64,000 bases of DNA from Galbibacter sp048266365 (GTDB lineage Bacteria; Bacteroidota; Bacteroidia; Flavobacteriales; Flavobacteriaceae). Of this stretch, positions 26,218 through 35,148 are shown one piece after another. The notes under the pieces are model-generated. The model did not search any database. It saw only the letters and a list, made by a program, of their open reading frames with translations, and was not told the DNA's origin. Location of the stretch: positions 1-64,000 of the forward strand of contig NZ_JBLWZP010000011.1 in NCBI RefSeq assembly GCF_048266365.1. Direction: 5' to 3'. The stretch's first letter is position 1. Every line of letters begins with the position of its first letter. Made by a program: the position numbers and the translations under genes.

Positions 26218-26426
26218 ACTCTTTTAATTTTTTGTTCTATGGCCTTTTTCCATTGCAATAAGGCAAAACAATAAGACGTGAATTCATGATAATATTCAGT
26301 CTTTGGCTCTCAACACTCAACCGCAAACCTTATAGTACTACTGTTGGTGTAATTTAAACACTCTACTAAATCTATAGACTAATAGAATTTTGAAGCGAAA
26401 GTACCATTAAATTATAAAAACACAAA
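26218..26426 (-). promoter_or_regulatory. Promoter and 170-base leader of the sulfite reductase operon
   Basis: On the minus strand TTTG (26423-26426), exactly 19 bases, then TACTTTCG (26396-26403) fit the Bacteroidota promoter with one mismatch. Transcription would start near 26389. Around the start lies CTATTAGTCTATAG (about 26371-26385), a repeat of CTAT with dyad character that could bind a regulator. The remaining leader to the ATG at 26217 shows no known riboswitch. Between 26427 and 26638 there is only a doubtful 61-codon frame. Confidence 0.65.
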
Positions 26427-26638
26427 TGAAATTGAAGATTTTTAACTAAAAAAATACATCAAGGAGAATTATATCACAAATCAAAATCAGTACCAATGGC
26501 AGTGTAGTTGATCTGAAATCACCCCAATTCTTTGCTAATGTGCTCCTTTCAAATTGAAGGTAGTCCAATATCTTTTTCGGCTTTAGACAGTATTGTTTGA
26601 TAGCTAGAAACTTTTGCCTCTTAGAATTCATAACCACA

Positions 26639-27808
26639 TTAAGCCTCCAATGCTTGCTTAAGATCTGCAATTATGTCCTCTTGATGCTCTAGTCCAACGG
26701 ACACCCTTACCAACCCATCAGAAATTCCCACTTCCAAACGATCCTCTTCAGATAGTTTGCTATGCGTGGTAGAGGCCGGGTGGGTAACTATAGTCCTGGT
26801 ATCTCCTAAATTGGAAGTTAAAGAACACAATTTAACCGCATTCAAAAAGTTTCGTCCTGCTTCCACTCCTCCTTTAATTTCAAAGGCTATTATAGTACCT
26901 CCTTGGCTCATTTGCTTTTTGGCGATCTCATATTGTGGGTGCGATTTTAAAAAAGGATACTTGACGAAATTCACCTTTGGATGTCCTTCCAAAAAGGTCG
27001 CAACTTTTAGTGCATTATCACAATGGCGATCCATACGCACAGCAAGCGTTTCCAAACTTTTAGATAATATCCAAGCGTTGAATGGAGACATTGCTGGACC
27101 TGTATTTCGTGAGAACAAGTAAATCTGGTTTACAAGATCTTCAGAGCCTACGGTGACTCCACCTAAAACTCTTCCCTGGCCATCCATTAATTTGGTTGCG
27201 GAGTGAATTACAAGATCAGCACCGTACTCAATTGGTCGTTGCAAATAAGGTGTTGCAAAACAGTTATCGATCACCAATATTAAATTGTGCTTTTTTGCCA
27301 CCTCACCCAAATAAGCCAAATCCAGTATATCAACACCAGGATTGGTCGGTGTTTCTGCAAAAAGTATCTTGGTGGTAGGTCGAATCAGACTTTCTATGAC
27401 CTCCGGTTGGTCTATATTAAAATAACTGGTTTCAATATTCCATTTAGGAAGATACTTTGTAAATAACGTATGTGTAGATCCAAAAACTGATCTCGCAGAA
27501 ACAACGTGGTCTCCACTATCAAGTAAAGCCGCCAGGGATGAAAAAACTGCAGCCATCCCGGTGGCAAATGCATAGCCAGCCTGGGCACCCTCCATATGAC
27601 AAACCTTATCTACAAACTCTGTAGTGTTTGGATTGGTAAACCTGCTGTATATATTACGTGGATTTTCTCCCGTAAAAGCAGTACGCATTTCTTCAGCATC
27701 ATCAAAAACAAAACTAGAAGTAATGTACATTGGAGCACTGTGCTCTAAAAATTCAGTTCGGTTAATTTGCGTTCTAATCGCATCGGTTTCAAAATGCTTT
27801 TTACTCAT
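26639..27808 (-). CDS. metZ: O-succinyl/acetylhomoserine sulfhydrylase (Cys/Met metabolism PLP enzyme)
   Basis: A 389-residue trans-sulfuration family PLP enzyme. The lysine motif HSATKLMDGQGR (about residue 202), YSRFTNPNT (about 54) and VIDNCFATPYLQRP are all clear. It should convert activated homoserine plus sulfide to homocysteine. Context supports this: the gene is 98 bp behind the MetX-containing fusion and close to sulfite reductase, which makes the sulfide. Whether the acyl donor is acetyl- or succinyl-homoserine is not decided by the sequence. Cystathionine gamma-synthase is the main alternative. It is probably regulated by the SAM-I riboswitch upstream of the fusion gene. Confidence 0.88.
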   Translation of the reverse strand: MSKKHFETDAIRTQINRTEFLEHSAPMYITSSFVFDDAEEMRTAFTGENPRNIYSRFTNPNTTEFVDKVCHMEGAQAGYAFATGMAAVFSSLAALLDSGDHVVSARSVFGSTHTLFTKYLPKWNIETSYFNIDQPEVIESLIRPTTKILFAETPTNPGVDILDLAYLGEVAKKHNLILVIDNCFATPYLQRPIEYGADLVIHSATKLMDGQGRVLGGVTVGSEDLVNQIYLFSRNTGPAMSPFNAWILSKSLETLAVRMDRHCDNALKVATFLEGHPKVNFVKYPFLKSHPQYEIAKKQMSQGGTIIAFEIKGGVEAGRNFLNAVKLCSLTSNLGDTRTIVTHPASTTHSKLSEEDRLEVGISDGLVRVSVGLEHQEDIIADLKQALEA

Positions 27809-27906
27809 ATTTTGATGTTAAGCAATAGGGGGGTTTAAGCCCCGGGTTCTATGTTCAGTGAATGGTATTCCTTTTGTTGATTCTATATACTTGGTTCCTT
27901 TGTGCT

Positions 27907-30900
27907 TTATCCTTTTTCTGTTAGCTTAAGAATATCACCAAAAACTCCCCTAGCGGTCACGGCTGCTCCAGCACCAGCTCCTTGTATCACAATGGGTCGA
28001 TCCCCATAGGACTCCGTGTAAATTTCAAAAATAGAATCTGCACCTTTAACCTGTCCTAATACACTATTGGCTGGCACAGAAACGAGTTTGACATCAAGCT
28101 GTCCTTTATCCTTTTGCAGGTCTCCATGAAGATCCCCTACATAACGCAGTACATGACCTTCCTGTTGCTCTTCTTTGACTTGTTGATATACAGAGTCAAA
28201 CTCCTCCAGTTGCTCCAAGAAGGCTTCCACACTCTTATCTCTAAGATGTTCTGGTACCAGATTTTCAATATTGACATCCTCAAATTCATTGTGAAGATCC
28301 AATTCCCTAGCCAGAATTAATAGTTTACGTCCAACGTCATTACCATAAAGATCTTCTCTAGGATCTGGCTCCGTAAATCCATTGGCTATCGTTTGCTTCA
28401 GTACGTCACTAAAGGCTACCTCTTCCACTGAAAAGCGGTTAAACAAGTAACTTAAAGTTCCGGAGAACACCCCTCTAATTTTAGTGATGTTTTCACCTGA
28501 TAAATGCAGTATACGAATCGTATCAATTAATGGCAACCCGGCTCCTACATTAGTTTCGTACAAGTATTGCTTTTGGTTTTTATCCAAATGCGCTCTAAGA
28601 TCTTTGTAGAAGTCAAAATCCAAAGTATTGGCAATCTTATTTGAAGACACCAAATCGAAACCATTTTCAATAAGCAGTTTGTAGTTGCCTACAAACTCTT
28701 CGCTTGCGGTATTGTCTACGGCAATAAGGTTTTCTAAATGATGAGCCTTGGCATAATTAATTAAGGTCGCTATGGCTGACTCTGTTTCACTCTCTTGAAT
28801 AGCTGACTTCCAATTGGCATCAATACCATCACTGTTTAAAAGCAGTTTTTTGGAGTTGGCTACTGCAAAAATATTGAGTTTTATTTTTTTGCGCTCTTCA
28901 ATGTTGACCGCCGAATCTAGGATCTGATTTATTAATGTTCCTCCGACTAAGCCATGTCCAAATACCGCAATGTTTATTTTTTTGGAGATTTCAAATACTT
29001 CTCCGTGGATGACATTCAATGCTTTATGAAGTTCAGATCTTTTTACCACCAAACTCACGTTCTTACCAGTTACAGTGTTGTTAAACAGAATCGGCACAAC
29101 CTGGTTTTTAATCAAGGCATTATAAGGTTTGTGGAAACTACTAAGATCCAGTCCTATAATTGAAATTACCGAAACGTCATCTACAACGGCTATTTTATTG
29201 ACATCCTTAGAGTAGAAATCATATTCAAATTCTCGTTCTAAAGCGACCACTGCTTCGGTAGCATCCTTAGCGTTAACGACCAGTCCGATCCCTCTTTCAG
29301 ATGAACCCTGAGAAATGATACTTACACTAATATCACGTTTTCCTAGGGCATTAAAAATACGAGCATCCACACCAGCTTTCCCTAGAAGTCCTCGCCCTTC
29401 CAAATTCACGAGTGCCATACTTTCTAAAATAGAGAGGGATTTCATTCCTTCTTTTTTTGGAGTAGCGGTGATTAAGGTACCCGTGCTTTCCGGGTTAAAG
29501 GTATTGAGGATTCGAAGCGGAATGTTTTTCTCAATAAGTGGTATAATTGTTTTGGCATGTAATATGGTAGCCCCAAAATTAGCAAGCTCATTAGCCTCAT
29601 TAAACGAAAGTTCTTCTATACGTTGGGCTGTGGGAACCAAATCTGGATTAGCGGTAAAAATACCATCTACATGTGTGAAGTTTTGAAGCTCACCTGCATC
29701 TAAGAAATTTGCGAGTAAAGCAGCGGTATAATTACTACCGTTTCGTCCAAGGGTTGTGGTCTCATTTTTTTCATTAGAACCTATAAACCCAGTAACTATA
29801 TTAACGGTCTTGCCGTTATGGGTCGCAAAATGTTTAAGCACCTTTTCTTTAGAGGCTTTTTCTATTGGTTGAGCATCTCCAAATTTTTCATCGGTAACGA
29901 TCAGGGCTCTTGAATCGGTGAAATTCGCTTGAACTCCCATTTTGTTAAGCACCTGAGTTAGCAATTTGGCAGAGATCAGTTCACCTTGAGCCAGAACCTC
30001 ATCCTTAATTTTACGACTATAATCACCCAATAAATGGACTCCAGAGAACAATTTTTCTAGATTGTCAAATTCATATGATAAGTCTACAAACTGGTAGTCT
30101 TGTAATTGATACTTCTTAAAAGCATCAAGTAAGTGTAAATAATCTTGTTTGGCAGCCGCAGTCTCCAAAATATTCTCAAGTTCATTGGTTGCATTGTTTC
30201 TAGCGGACACCACCACAGCAATTCGCTCCTGGTTTTGAACACTTCGATTTATAATCTCAACGACATTTTTAATTCCCTCACCATTGGCTAGCGACTTACC
30301 ACCAAATTTTAATATTTTCATTTTATTTTTATTTAGAGAAGATTCAAAGACCCCTCCTATGAGTTTTTCTAATTGTTCGAATTCTATTAAAAAAGCATCG
30401 TGTCCATGCACTGACACTACTTCTCCATAGCGAACTCTATCACTTGAACGTGCAAGTTGTTTATAGGTTTCTCTATTTTCCTCAGCAGTAAAAAACAAAT
30501 CTGAGCTCACTCCTATAATATGGACGTAGGCGTCGATGGTTTCCAAAACATTAAAGTGTTCTGGTCTATTACGTGTCACATCAATTGTTTTAAGCAATTG
30601 ATTCATGAGCTTATAGGCAGAGAGTTGAAACCTTTCTTGAAGTTTTTCACCGTGATGCAAAAGCCAACTTTCTACATTGAACACCTGTAGTTCCTCATTG
30701 GTGGTCCTTTTGAAACGCTCCTTAAATGAAGCTGGGGTACGATAGCACAACATAGCGTGCATACGCGCATCGTGGACAGGTTGTTTGGAATTTAACAAAA
30801 ATTGCTCCTGGATCTGACAGTTAGCAATAAGCCAATCTGTAGATTTCCAATCCGTTGCCACCGGTATAAGGTTTTGAGTAATTGTTGGATGTAAAGCCGC

Positions 30901-31395
30901 CATTTCCCAGGCGATTCCCCCTCCAAGCGATCCTCCGATAAGCGCAAATAGTTTCTCAATTCGAAGATGCTCTAGTCCCTTCAAAAAGATCTGTGCTATA
31001 TCTCTTGCCACAAAATCTTTATAATTTTCAATAACGGTTCCATCATAACCATTTCCAGGAATGTTAAATGACAAAACGGTATAGATCGCCGTATCTATGG
31101 CCTTACCTTCTCCGATAAGGTCCTTCCACCAACCATTTTCCCCACTGACATCTGAATTTCCAGTAAGAGCGTGATTTACCATCACAATTGGCGCACTATT
31201 TAAGGGTTTGCCAAATAACTGGTAGGATAGGTTCAGATCCTGAGTAACACCACTAATAGTGGTATAGGATTTTAATTTTATATGTAACAGCTCTTCTTTC
31301 AACTTCTTAAAGTTTAAATGCTTTGTTATTCGTTTATATGATCCAGCAATTTCTACCGGTATCGGCAAGCCACACTGCAAGTGCCGATGATTCAA
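27907..31395 (-). CDS. Triple fusion: homoserine O-acyltransferase - aspartate kinase - homoserine dehydrogenase
   Basis: One frame of 1162 codons. Residues 40-345 form a MetX-like alpha/beta hydrolase with the nucleophile in GGSLGGG and a C-terminal GHDAFL histidine. The aspartokinase begins at an internal methionine, residue 359 (MKILKFGGKSLA), and includes regulatory ACT-like repeats (about 650-800). Homoserine dehydrogenase starts near 825 (INIAVFGHGLVGG) and ends with the catalytic region containing GNDVGRKLLILARE. The kinase and dehydrogenase part corresponds to ThrA. The protein thus combines entry, middle and activation steps leading to methionine. A SAM-I riboswitch precedes it by 48 bases. 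The first 35 residues are poorly conserved, and the true start could be later. No internal stop or frameshift is seen. Confidence 0.9.
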   Translation of the reverse strand: MNHRHLQCGLPIPVEIAGSYKRITKHLNFKKLKEELLHIKLKSYTTISGVTQDLNLSYQLFGKPLNSAPIVMVNHALTGNSDVSGENGWWKDLIGEGKAIDTAIYTVLSFNIPGNGYDGTVIENYKDFVARDIAQIFLKGLEHLRIEKLFALIGGSLGGGIAWEMAALHPTITQNLIPVATDWKSTDWLIANCQIQEQFLLNSKQPVHDARMHAMLCYRTPASFKERFKRTTNEELQVFNVESWLLHHGEKLQERFQLSAYKLMNQLLKTIDVTRNRPEHFNVLETIDAYVHIIGVSSDLFFTAEENRETYKQLARSSDRVRYGEVVSVHGHDAFLIEFEQLEKLIGGVFESSLNKNKMKILKFGGKSLANGEGIKNVVEIINRSVQNQERIAVVVSARNNATNELENILETAAAKQDYLHLLDAFKKYQLQDYQFVDLSYEFDNLEKLFSGVHLLGDYSRKIKDEVLAQGELISAKLLTQVLNKMGVQANFTDSRALIVTDEKFGDAQPIEKASKEKVLKHFATHNGKTVNIVTGFIGSNEKNETTTLGRNGSNYTAALLANFLDAGELQNFTHVDGIFTANPDLVPTAQRIEELSFNEANELANFGATILHAKTIIPLIEKNIPLRILNTFNPESTGTLITATPKKEGMKSLSILESMALVNLEGRGLLGKAGVDARIFNALGKRDISVSIISQGSSERGIGLVVNAKDATEAVVALEREFEYDFYSKDVNKIAVVDDVSVISIIGLDLSSFHKPYNALIKNQVVPILFNNTVTGKNVSLVVKRSELHKALNVIHGEVFEISKKINIAVFGHGLVGGTLINQILDSAVNIEERKKIKLNIFAVANSKKLLLNSDGIDANWKSAIQESETESAIATLINYAKAHHLENLIAVDNTASEEFVGNYKLLIENGFDLVSSNKIANTLDFDFYKDLRAHLDKNQKQYLYETNVGAGLPLIDTIRILHLSGENITKIRGVFSGTLSYLFNRFSVEEVAFSDVLKQTIANGFTEPDPREDLYGNDVGRKLLILARELDLHNEFEDVNIENLVPEHLRDKSVEAFLEQLEEFDSVYQQVKEEQQEGHVLRYVGDLHGDLQKDKGQLDVKLVSVPANSVLGQVKGADSIFEIYTESYGDRPIVIQGAGAGAAVTARGVFGDILKLTEKG

Positions 31396-31443
31396 AATTG
31401 TTATAAAGAAGGTCTAAAAAATTTCAGTGAAAGATTTTCTAGC

Positions 31444-31565
31444 GTTATCTATCCGTTTTTACGCGGTAGAATGTAGCACCTTCTCGTTCCAGAAATAGTA
31501 TAAAATTCATAGATAAGGGTTGCTAAGGCATCACAAGGTCCATTCCTTCAGCCTTTCTTGATAAC
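31444..31565 (-). promoter_or_regulatory. SAM-I riboswitch (S box) of the methionine fusion gene
   Basis: On the minus strand GTTATC (31560-31565) closes with GATAAC (31444-31449). In between are ATCAAGAAAGGCTGAAGGAA, CTTAGCAACCC and the P4 sequence GGTGCTACATTCTACC, which is identical to the one in the metH leader. It lies 48 bases upstream of the fusion gene. High SAM should lower expression of the fusion and probably of metZ behind it. Confidence 0.93.
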
Positions 31566-31580
31566 AATTACATTAAGTAT

Positions 31581-31596
31581 TTGAACTTCAGTTCAA
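31581..31596. promoter_or_regulatory. Perfect palindrome upstream of the S box (possible operator)
   Basis: TTGAACTTCAGTTCAA is a 16-bp sequence with perfect seven-base arms around a two-base centre. It lies 15 bases upstream of the riboswitch aptamer, where the promoter should be. The position suggests binding of a dimeric regulator in addition to riboswitch control, but no regulator is known for it. Confidence 0.4.
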
Positions 31597-31684
31597 TTTA
31601 GAAAACTCATTTGGCTTTCCAGGCTCAAACCAATTCGCCTATAGTGCATTGTAACACCTTATAGTAAACTACATTTTATGCCGA

Positions 31685-32959
31685 TTATTTTTCAGCGAAT
31701 TCCACTAGCGCGAATGCTTCTTTAACTTGGTCAACATAATCTAACTTTTCCCAAGTGAATAACTCAACTTCGCGTTCTACTCTACCATTGTATGGAGATT
31801 CAAAAACCTTGGTGGTTGTAACAGGTTGTTTTCCCATATGTCCATATGCTGCAGACTCTAGGTAAATTGGATTTCTAAGCTTAAGTCTTTCTTCAATTGC
31901 GAAAGGACGTAAATCAAATAATTCAACAACCTTCTTGGCGATTTCTCCATCAGTTAAATTCACTTTGGAAGTACCGTAAGTATTTACAAAAACAGACGTT
32001 GGTTCTACTACACCAATGGCGTAGCTAACCTGGACTAAAAGCTCATCAGCTACTCCTGCGGCAACTAAGTTTTTTGCTATATGTCGTGAAGCATATGCCG
32101 CACTTCTATCTACCTTACTTGGATCTTTGCCACTAAATGCACCTCCACCATGAGCTCCTTTACCACCGTAGGTATCTACGATAATCTTTCTACCTGTTAA
32201 ACCAGCATCACCATGTGGACCACCAATAACAAACTTACCTGTTGGATTAATATGATATTTAATCTCTCCGTTAAATAAGGGTTGTATGACCTCAGGCAGC
32301 TGCGCTATTACTCTCGGGATCAAGATTTCTAACAAGTCCTTTTTAATGGTATCAAGCATCACTTGATCGTCCTGATCAAAAGGATCGTGTTGGGTAGAAA
32401 TCACGATAGTATCGATTCTCAAAGGAACATTATCATCTGAATACTCTATGGTGACTTGAGCTTTAGCGTCGGGTCTCAAATACGAAATCTGATCTCCTTC
32501 TCTACGAAGCTCAGCTAAAGTTTGCATGAGCTTATGCGAGATATCCAGCGCCAAAGGCATATAATTTTCAGTCTCATTGGTTGCATACCCAAACATCATT
32601 CCTTGATCACCCGCTCCCTGTTGTTCTTTGGTAGCTCTATCAACTCCTTGGTTAATATCCTGAGATTGTTCGTGAATCAAAGATATCACACCACAGGAAT
32701 CACCACTGAATTGATAAGCTCCTTTGGTATACCCTATTTTGTTGATGACATCTCTAGCAATGGATTGAACGTCAAGATAGGTTCCGCTTTTCACCTCACC
32801 TGCCAAGACAACTTGCCCAGTAGTAACTAGGGTTTCACATGCAACCTTGCTCTGTGGATCGAAAGCTAAAAAATGATCTAATAAAGCGTCGCTAATTTGG
32901 TCAGCAATTTTATCTGGATGCCCCTCACTTACGGACTCCGATGTAAATAAATATCCCAT
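31685..32959 (-). CDS. metK: S-adenosylmethionine synthetase
   Basis: MetK makes SAM from methionine and ATP. The start MGYLFTSESVSEGHPDKI is the typical flavobacterial N-terminus and begins at the ATG 32959. An in-frame TTG nine bases upstream is less likely. Other signatures are GDQGMMFGYA (about residue 115), GGPHGDAGLTGRKI, GGGAFSGKDPSKVDRSAAY, and KNLVAAG. Length is 424. Its transcript carries a SAM-II aptamer at the very 5' end, so the enzyme's product is sensed on its own mRNA. It is monocistronic, transcribed towards the fusion gene's riboswitch. Confidence 0.96.
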   Translation of the reverse strand: MGYLFTSESVSEGHPDKIADQISDALLDHFLAFDPQSKVACETLVTTGQVVLAGEVKSGTYLDVQSIARDVINKIGYTKGAYQFSGDSCGVISLIHEQSQDINQGVDRATKEQQGAGDQGMMFGYATNETENYMPLALDISHKLMQTLAELRREGDQISYLRPDAKAQVTIEYSDDNVPLRIDTIVISTQHDPFDQDDQVMLDTIKKDLLEILIPRVIAQLPEVIQPLFNGEIKYHINPTGKFVIGGPHGDAGLTGRKIIVDTYGGKGAHGGGAFSGKDPSKVDRSAAYASRHIAKNLVAAGVADELLVQVSYAIGVVEPTSVFVNTYGTSKVNLTDGEIAKKVVELFDLRPFAIEERLKLRNPIYLESAAYGHMGKQPVTTTKVFESPYNGRVEREVELFTWEKLDYVDQVKEAFALVEFAEK

Positions 32960-33009
32960 AATTCTCAATTCTAAACTATTATCCTTTGGAAAGTATACTG
33001 CCAGAAAAG

Positions 33010-33036
33010 GCTAAAGAAGTAAATTACTGCTTTAGC
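33010..33036 (-). promoter_or_regulatory. Hairpin that overlaps the metK SAM-II aptamer
   Basis: GCTAAAG (33030-33036), which is part of the conserved aptamer, can pair with CTTTAGC (33010-33016), and AGT with ACT continue the stem past one mismatch. The stem is followed by CTTTTCT. It cannot coexist with the SAM-bound pseudoknot, so it is the likely expression platform. Confidence 0.55.
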
Positions 33037-33078
33037 GCTTTTTTTACGAGGTGGCAATCAGTCAAATCTTTCCTCAAA
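33026..33078 (-). promoter_or_regulatory. SAM-II riboswitch of metK
   Basis: On the minus strand GAGG (33072-33075) pairs with CCTC (33048-33051) as P1. The loop GATTTGACTGATTGCC matches the SAM-II loop GATTTAACCGTATTGC closely. The 3' part is GT, seven A, GCGCTAAAG. The pseudoknot is explicit: ACTG (33059-33062) is complementary to CAGT (33026-33029). The aptamer starts about three bases after the predicted transcription start. SAM-II is best known from alphaproteobacteria, with some Bacteroidota members. Confidence 0.85.
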
Positions 33079-33087
33079 TTCTGATGG

Positions 33088-33118
33088 CAAAGGTACACAT
33101 TAGATTTAAACTGAAAAA
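33088..33118 (-). promoter_or_regulatory. metK promoter
   Basis: TACCTTTG (33088-33095, minus strand) is a perfect -7 element, and TTTT lies exactly 19 bases upstream (33115-33118). The start of transcription near 33081 places the SAM-II aptamer at the extreme 5' end of the mRNA. Confidence 0.7.
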
Positions 33119-33405
33119 CCTTTAGATACTTTTTTCACGATTCGTTCCAGAAAAAAGAAGTTTAGGCTTCCAAAGACGTTGATTTTACAGTAGCATATCG
33201 CGTTCGGTGTATACGAATAAGATGATGGAAAATCTCAAATATCGGAAAACAAGACAAATAGGATCATAATTGTGATTATAAAAAAAGTGATTTTACGATA
33301 AGGTTACATTTGATCAATAGGGCTTAAACTAAATTTATTTTTATTACATAGGCTATAACTTGTATATTTACCCTTGGAAAAAAGTTTCACTTAAACGATT
33401 TTGAT

Positions 33406-34020
33406 ATGCACGTTGCAATCGCCGGGAATATCGGTGCCGGAAAGACGACACTCACTAGACTACTTGCTAAACACTACAAATGGGAGCCTCATTTTGAAGA
33501 TGTAGTAGACAACCCATATTTGGATGACTTTTACAATCAAATGGAACGCTGGAGTTTCAACCTTCAAATCTATTTCTTAAACAGTCGTTTTCGACAAATA
33601 CTAGAGATTCGTCAAAGTGGAAAAAAAATAATCCAAGATCGTACCATATACGAAGACGCTTATATCTTTGCGCCCAACTTGCACTCAATGGGGCTAATGA
33701 CCAATAGAGATTATGAAAATTACAAATCTCTTTTTGAATTGATGGAAAGCTTGGTTCAATCACCGGATCTTATGATCTATTTAAGAAGTTCGATCCCCAA
33801 CCTTGTAAATCAGATCCACAAAAGAGGCCGTGAATATGAAAACTCCATTTCAATAGACTATCTCAGTCGACTAAATGAGCGCTACGAGGCCTTCATACAT
33901 ACATATGATCGTGGAAAAATGCTTATTGTAGATGTAGATAATTACAATTTTGTAGATAATCCTGAAGATCTCGGAGAGATCATCAATAAAATAGACGCTG
34001 AGATTAACGGACTATTTTAA
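33406..34020 (+). CDS. Deoxynucleoside kinase
   Basis: A 204-residue kinase of the dNK/dGK/dCK family that phosphorylates deoxynucleosides for salvage. The P-loop GNIGAGKTT is at residue 7, the catalytic and substrate motif DRTIYEDAY at about 78, and the lid region with RGREYE at about 140. The C-terminal IVDVDNYNFVDNPED matches bacterial deoxyadenosine or deoxyguanosine kinases. Substrate specificity cannot be assigned. The gene stands alone, divergent from metK. Confidence 0.92.
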   Translation: MHVAIAGNIGAGKTTLTRLLAKHYKWEPHFEDVVDNPYLDDFYNQMERWSFNLQIYFLNSRFRQILEIRQSGKKIIQDRTIYEDAYIFAPNLHSMGLMTNRDYENYKSLFELMESLVQSPDLMIYLRSSIPNLVNQIHKRGREYENSISIDYLSRLNERYEAFIHTYDRGKMLIVDVDNYNFVDNPEDLGEIINKIDAEINGLF

Positions 34021-34488
34021 TCAGGCGTAAAAGAAGCTAAGAGCACGTTATTTTCAGACCTGCTTTTAGCTTCCCAAAACTACCCCAAGTCGGCTATCAC
34101 TAAAGTGAGCAACAACCAACAGTTTCTACGTAAATTTAATCATAATTTTTTGGCTTACAACAACTTAAAGCTATTATTTAAAACACAGCTCATTCTATTT
34201 AGCTAAAATACAATACGCCAAATAGCACTTAATCTCACTAGTTTCTTCCCCATTTTACATACTGTTTTACAAGATCTTTAACGCACGTTAATATCAGTCC
34301 TCGCTTCGCATTCTAATTGATTTTTTCGTATTATTGTATAGTAAACACCTCCCTTCAGCCGTGATGCTGTTGGGTAAACCACTCGGTAAAATGCATACGA
34401 TAATGGAACATACCAGTAGAAATATGAATTACCCAAGTTGGAGAAAACAAAAAAATGCCCTGATCAAATCATTCAATAATCCACAAAA
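34021..34488. other. Intergenic region without a recognised gene
   Basis: This 468-bp AT-rich stretch holds no ORF of note. A long-loop inverted repeat (GAAGCTAA with TTAGCTTC, about 34033-34073) follows the kinase gene and may help end its transcript, although it lacks a T-run. Nothing else could be assigned. Confidence 0.4.
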
Positions 34489-35148
34489 ATGAAAGTCTTT
34501 AGCCTACTATTATGTGTTCTGCTTATCATTAGCTGTAAAGAAAAAGAAGTTGAAAAACCACTCAATGCGCTAGAAAAAGTTGCTTATGCTCATGGCTATG
34601 AGCATTGGAAGCAGGTGGATGAAATAAAATTCACCTTTAATGTAGATCGCGACACCACACATTTCGAGCGTAGCTGGGAATGGCGTCCAAAGAAAAATGA
34701 GGTGACACTAATTAAAGACGGCAAAAGATTAGACTTCAATCGCGATCGAATTTTAAGCGATGAGGAATTAGCTGCTGACAAAAATTTTATCAACGATATC
34801 TATTGGTTACTTGCGCCCTACAAACTAGTATGGGACGACCATAAAACTTATAGCGAACCTTTAATGGACATCGCCCCTATAAGTAAAGACAGTTTACAAA
34901 AGTTAACCATTGTCTATGAAAGCCAGGGTGGCTATACTCCGGGAGATGCCTATGACTTTTATATCGATAAAAACAATATGGTACAAGAATGGGTCTACAG
35001 GGAAAACAATTCGACTTCCAATTGTATGATCACCACCTGGGAAAGCTATAAAGACTTCGATGGCTTGAAAATAGCGACCATGCACCAGAATGACAATGGT
35101 GTCTTCAAATTGTATTTTACAGGCATTAAAGTGAGTATCTTAAAGTAA
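34489..35148 (+). CDS. Uncharacterised lipoprotein
   Basis: A 219-residue protein with a lipobox (LLIISC, cysteine about residue 16), so it is anchored to a membrane on the periplasmic side. After a short charged linker comes AHGYEHWKQVDEIKFTFNV, then a WEWRPK motif and a beta-rich C-terminal region ending YFTGIKVSILK. The pattern recalls a Bacteroidota family of single-domain lipoproteins (perhaps DUF6503), but I am not sure of the name. No function is known to me. The neighbouring pirin is 90 bp downstream on the same strand and may or may not be cotranscribed. Confidence 0.7.
   Translation: MKVFSLLLCVLLIISCKEKEVEKPLNALEKVAYAHGYEHWKQVDEIKFTFNVDRDTTHFERSWEWRPKKNEVTLIKDGKRLDFNRDRILSDEELAADKNFINDIYWLLAPYKLVWDDHKTYSEPLMDIAPISKDSLQKLTIVYESQGGYTPGDAYDFYIDKNNMVQEWVYRENNSTSNCMITTWESYKDFDGLKIATMHQNDNGVFKLYFTGIKVSILK

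Noticed and set aside
26446..26670. 74-codon minus-strand ORF (61 codons from the ATG at about 26631) behind metZ
   Set aside because: It begins inside metZ or just after it, has no family resemblance, and its hydrophobic end with aspartates is not a good membrane helix. The mapped promoter for the next operon lies directly behind it. Too weak to call a gene.
34344..34410. Short minus-strand peptide ending in HFTEWFTQQHHG
   Set aside because: It looked like the end of a protein gene, but it extends over only about 19 codons and has no similar text upstream.
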